Shown: positions 63,923 through 64,000 of the stretch, in pieces
Layout of the letters: every line of letters begins with the position of its first letter
How positions within the stretch are numbered: position 1 is the stretch's first letter
Source of the DNA: Gemmatimonadota bacterium
GTDB lineage: Bacteria; Gemmatimonadota; Gemmatimonadetes; Gemmatimonadales; GWC2-71-9
Direction of reading: 5' to 3'
Assembly: GCA_029262195.1 (NCBI GenBank)
Contig: JAJCZX010000007.1
Coordinates: 1 to 64,000 of the forward strand
DNA: 64,000 bases
Translations under genes and position numbers: made by a program
The notes under the pieces: model-generated
Told to the model about the DNA's origin: nothing
Seen by the model: the letters and a program-made list of their open reading frames with translations, nothing else
Databases searched by the model: none

Positions 63923-64000
63923 GTGTCTGCGATCGATGATCTGAACGCAGAGTTAGCAAAACTCCCCGGAATTGGCAGGAAAACGGCTACCAGGCTGACG
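63923..64000 (+). CDS. recR: Recombination protein RecR, N-terminal part (partial)
   Basis: GTG 63923 begins MSAIDDLNAELAKLPGIGRKTATRLT, and the helix-hairpin-helix LPGIGRKTA is the RecR start. The gene runs off the window after 26 codons. RecR acts with RecO and RecF in gap repair. Only 3 bases separate it from ebfC. Confidence 0.92.
   Translation, partial: MSAIDDLNAELAKLPGIGRKTATRLT

Overview
The window is a gene-dense bacterial chromosome segment with short intergenic gaps, many GTG and TTG starts and frequent stop/start overlaps. No insertion sequence, prophage or CRISPR array is visible. The gene repertoire suggests a Gram-negative, free-living bacterium, probably of the Gemmatimonadota or a nearby FCB-type lineage. 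The reasons are a TonB-dependent receptor with a carboxypeptidase-like N-terminal domain, a GWxTD-like secreted protein, several membrane Ser/Thr kinases with zinc ribbons and FHA partners, a B12-dependent ribonucleotide reductase, TrkAH, and the SRP RNA-dnaX-ebfC-recR order. The phylum call is an inference from gene content, not from a marker tree.

1-12164 is the S10-spc superoperon: end of tuf, then S10-L3-L4-L23-L2-S19-L22-S3-L16-L29-S17-L14-L24-L5-S14-S8-L6-L18-S5-L30-L15-secY-adk-map. It stops after map. The genes that usually follow (infA, rpmJ, rpsM, rpsK, rpsD, rpoA, rplQ) are absent and a convergent suhB-type gene takes their place. L30 has a histone-H1-like Lys/Ala/Thr extension of about 80 residues, and S5 and L5 have smaller basic extensions.

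12148-19287 holds suhB, trpS, a PilT-family protein whose ATPase motifs are all degraded, purA behind a leader that looks able to attenuate, and an isolated polysaccharide-type tyrosine kinase. 19288-31286 carries glycerate kinase, glyS, a sodium symporter, a small ubiquitin-like protein, a two-TM protein split between two frames at a T-TTT-TTA slippery sequence, a histone-deacetylase-family enzyme, priA, an unknown protein, a Fur-family regulator, pyruvoyl arginine decarboxylase plus agmatinase (arginine to putrescine), ccdA and a glycine-zipper lipoprotein.

31338-35139 has gamma-glutamyltransferase diverging from murQ-anmK, a peptidoglycan-recycling pair. 35147-40286 (minus strand) is a compact phospho-signalling operon: zinc-ribbon/FHA protein, Ser/Thr kinase, PP2C phosphatase, and an FHA-TM-coiled-coil-trypsin-like protease. 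This cluster is the best candidate here for an undescribed system, because it could carry cytoplasmic phosphothreonine signals across the membrane to a protease.

40489-51404 contains a cell-wall amidase, the GWxTD-like protein, a second membrane Ser/Thr kinase with PEGA-like and TonB-C-like outer domains, a gamma-carbonic-anhydrase-like protein, nrdJ and ispG. 51613-64000 contains a TonB receptor behind a structured leader, sirtuin, pyruvate kinase, a PhnP-like hydrolase, a YtxH-like protein, threonine aldolase, trkA-trkH, the SRP RNA, dnaX, ebfC and the start of recR.
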